Part shown: piece by piece, positions 5,281-5,449 of the stretch | How the letters are laid out: every line of letters begins with the position of its first letter | How positions within the stretch are numbered: the stretch's first letter is position 1 | NCBI GenBank assembly: GCA_043817485.1 | Contig: JBDRGX010000111.1 | Location: 1 to 5,449 of the forward strand | Source: JBDRGX01 sp043817485 [NCBI: bacterium] | GTDB lineage: Bacteria > JBDRGX01 | Reading direction: 5' to 3' | Length of the DNA: 5,449 nt | Translations under genes and position numbers: made by a program | Notes under the pieces: model-generated | The model's input: only the letters and a program-made list of their open reading frames with translations | The model's database searches: none | What the model was told of the DNA's origin: nothing

Positions 5281-5397
5281 AATATATGGCACTATGAAAA
5301 ATTATAATGCCATAAAATAAAATATATGGCACTATGAAAAATTATAATGCCATAAAATAAAATATATGGCACTATGAAAAACTATAATGCCATATAT
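5281..5397. repeat. three-copy 40-bp tandem repeat with internal inverted repeats
   Basis: The copies are 5281-5320, 5321-5360 and 5361-5397. Copies 1 and 2 are identical over 40 bases. Copy 3 has one substitution (T to C at 5382) and diverges after about 5393. The array begins directly after the fic stop codon. Each unit has TATGGCA paired with TGCCATA (5285-5291 with 5308-5314 in copy 1), with further pairing after one mismatch. In copy 3 the stem grows to ten pairs (5362-5371 with 5388-5397). Units can also pair with each other, because each TGCCATA is followed 10 bases later by the next TATGGCA. There is no U-run on the + strand, but on the - strand each hairpin would be followed by a T-rich stretch. 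It is not CRISPR, as there are no unique spacers. Confidence 0.92.
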
Positions 5398-5442
5398 GAG
5401 TAAAATAACTTAATTATATTATAAAAAATAAAAAGGAAAAAA

Positions 5443-5449
5443 ATGAATC
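5443..5449 (+). CDS. start of a further + strand gene, cut by the window end
   Basis: ATG at 5443 is preceded by AAAAAGG (about 5430-5436) with a 6-base A-run spacer, a good ribosome binding site for an AT-rich genome. Only two codons (M-N) and one base are inside the window, so no product can be suggested. AT-rich -10-like sequences (TATATT at 5415-5420, TTATAA at 5419-5424) precede it, without a clear -35. Confidence 0.4.

Noticed and set aside
5281-5397. CRISPR array
   Set aside because: The 40-bp units are directly adjacent with no variable spacers and no cas genes nearby.

Overview
The window is a strongly AT-rich stretch of bacterial chromosome. All recognisable genes are on the + strand. 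Standard stop codons (TAA, TGA) are used and TGG encodes Trp, so nothing suggests a recoded genome. The leftmost gene fragment ends in a FlgD-Ig/T9SS-like C-terminal tail (V-Y-W-D-G-R-D, then S-S-G-M-Y-F-Y, then K-K-M-L-M-L-K). This tail is common on secreted proteins of FCB-group lineages and of several uncultured phyla such as Elusimicrobiota and Cloacimonadota. With the low GC it suggests a host-associated or uncultured bacterium from such a lineage, but the window cannot fix the taxon.

Layout. (1) 1-164: the 3' end of a secreted/surface protein gene, followed by a hairpin terminator (182-216). (2) 165-769: about 600 bases with no convincing gene, but with a perfect 14-bp-stem hairpin (376-411) and a perfect 15-bp tandem duplication (721-750) just before the next ribosome binding site. 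(3) 770-1789: mltG, a membrane-anchored endolytic murein transglycosylase, read from a TTG start. (4) 1790-2107: a non-coding spacer with a weak terminator-like element, a bulged long-range inverted repeat and a consensus-like promoter. (5) 2108-4112: a tight fabG-hisS pair one base apart, encoding 3-oxoacyl-ACP reductase and histidyl-tRNA synthetase. (6) 4113-4200: a short spacer with a near-perfect sigma-70-type promoter. (7) 4201-5280: a Fic-domain protein with its own inhibitory helix and a C-terminal winged-helix-like domain. (8) 5281-5397: three 40-bp tandem repeats, each containing a TATGGCA/TGCCATA inverted repeat. (9) 5443-5449: the probable start of another + strand gene, cut by the window end.

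How it fits together. mltG, fabG and hisS are housekeeping genes for cell-wall synthesis, fatty-acid synthesis and translation, and all look intact. The fic gene looks like accessory cargo: it has its own promoter, an almost absent leader, somewhat different codon use and a repeat cluster at its 3' edge. I see no gene cluster that amounts to a clearly new multi-gene system. The most unusual signals are the structured tandem repeats beside fic, its near-leaderless promoter arrangement, and FabG residues that predict NADH rather than NADPH use.
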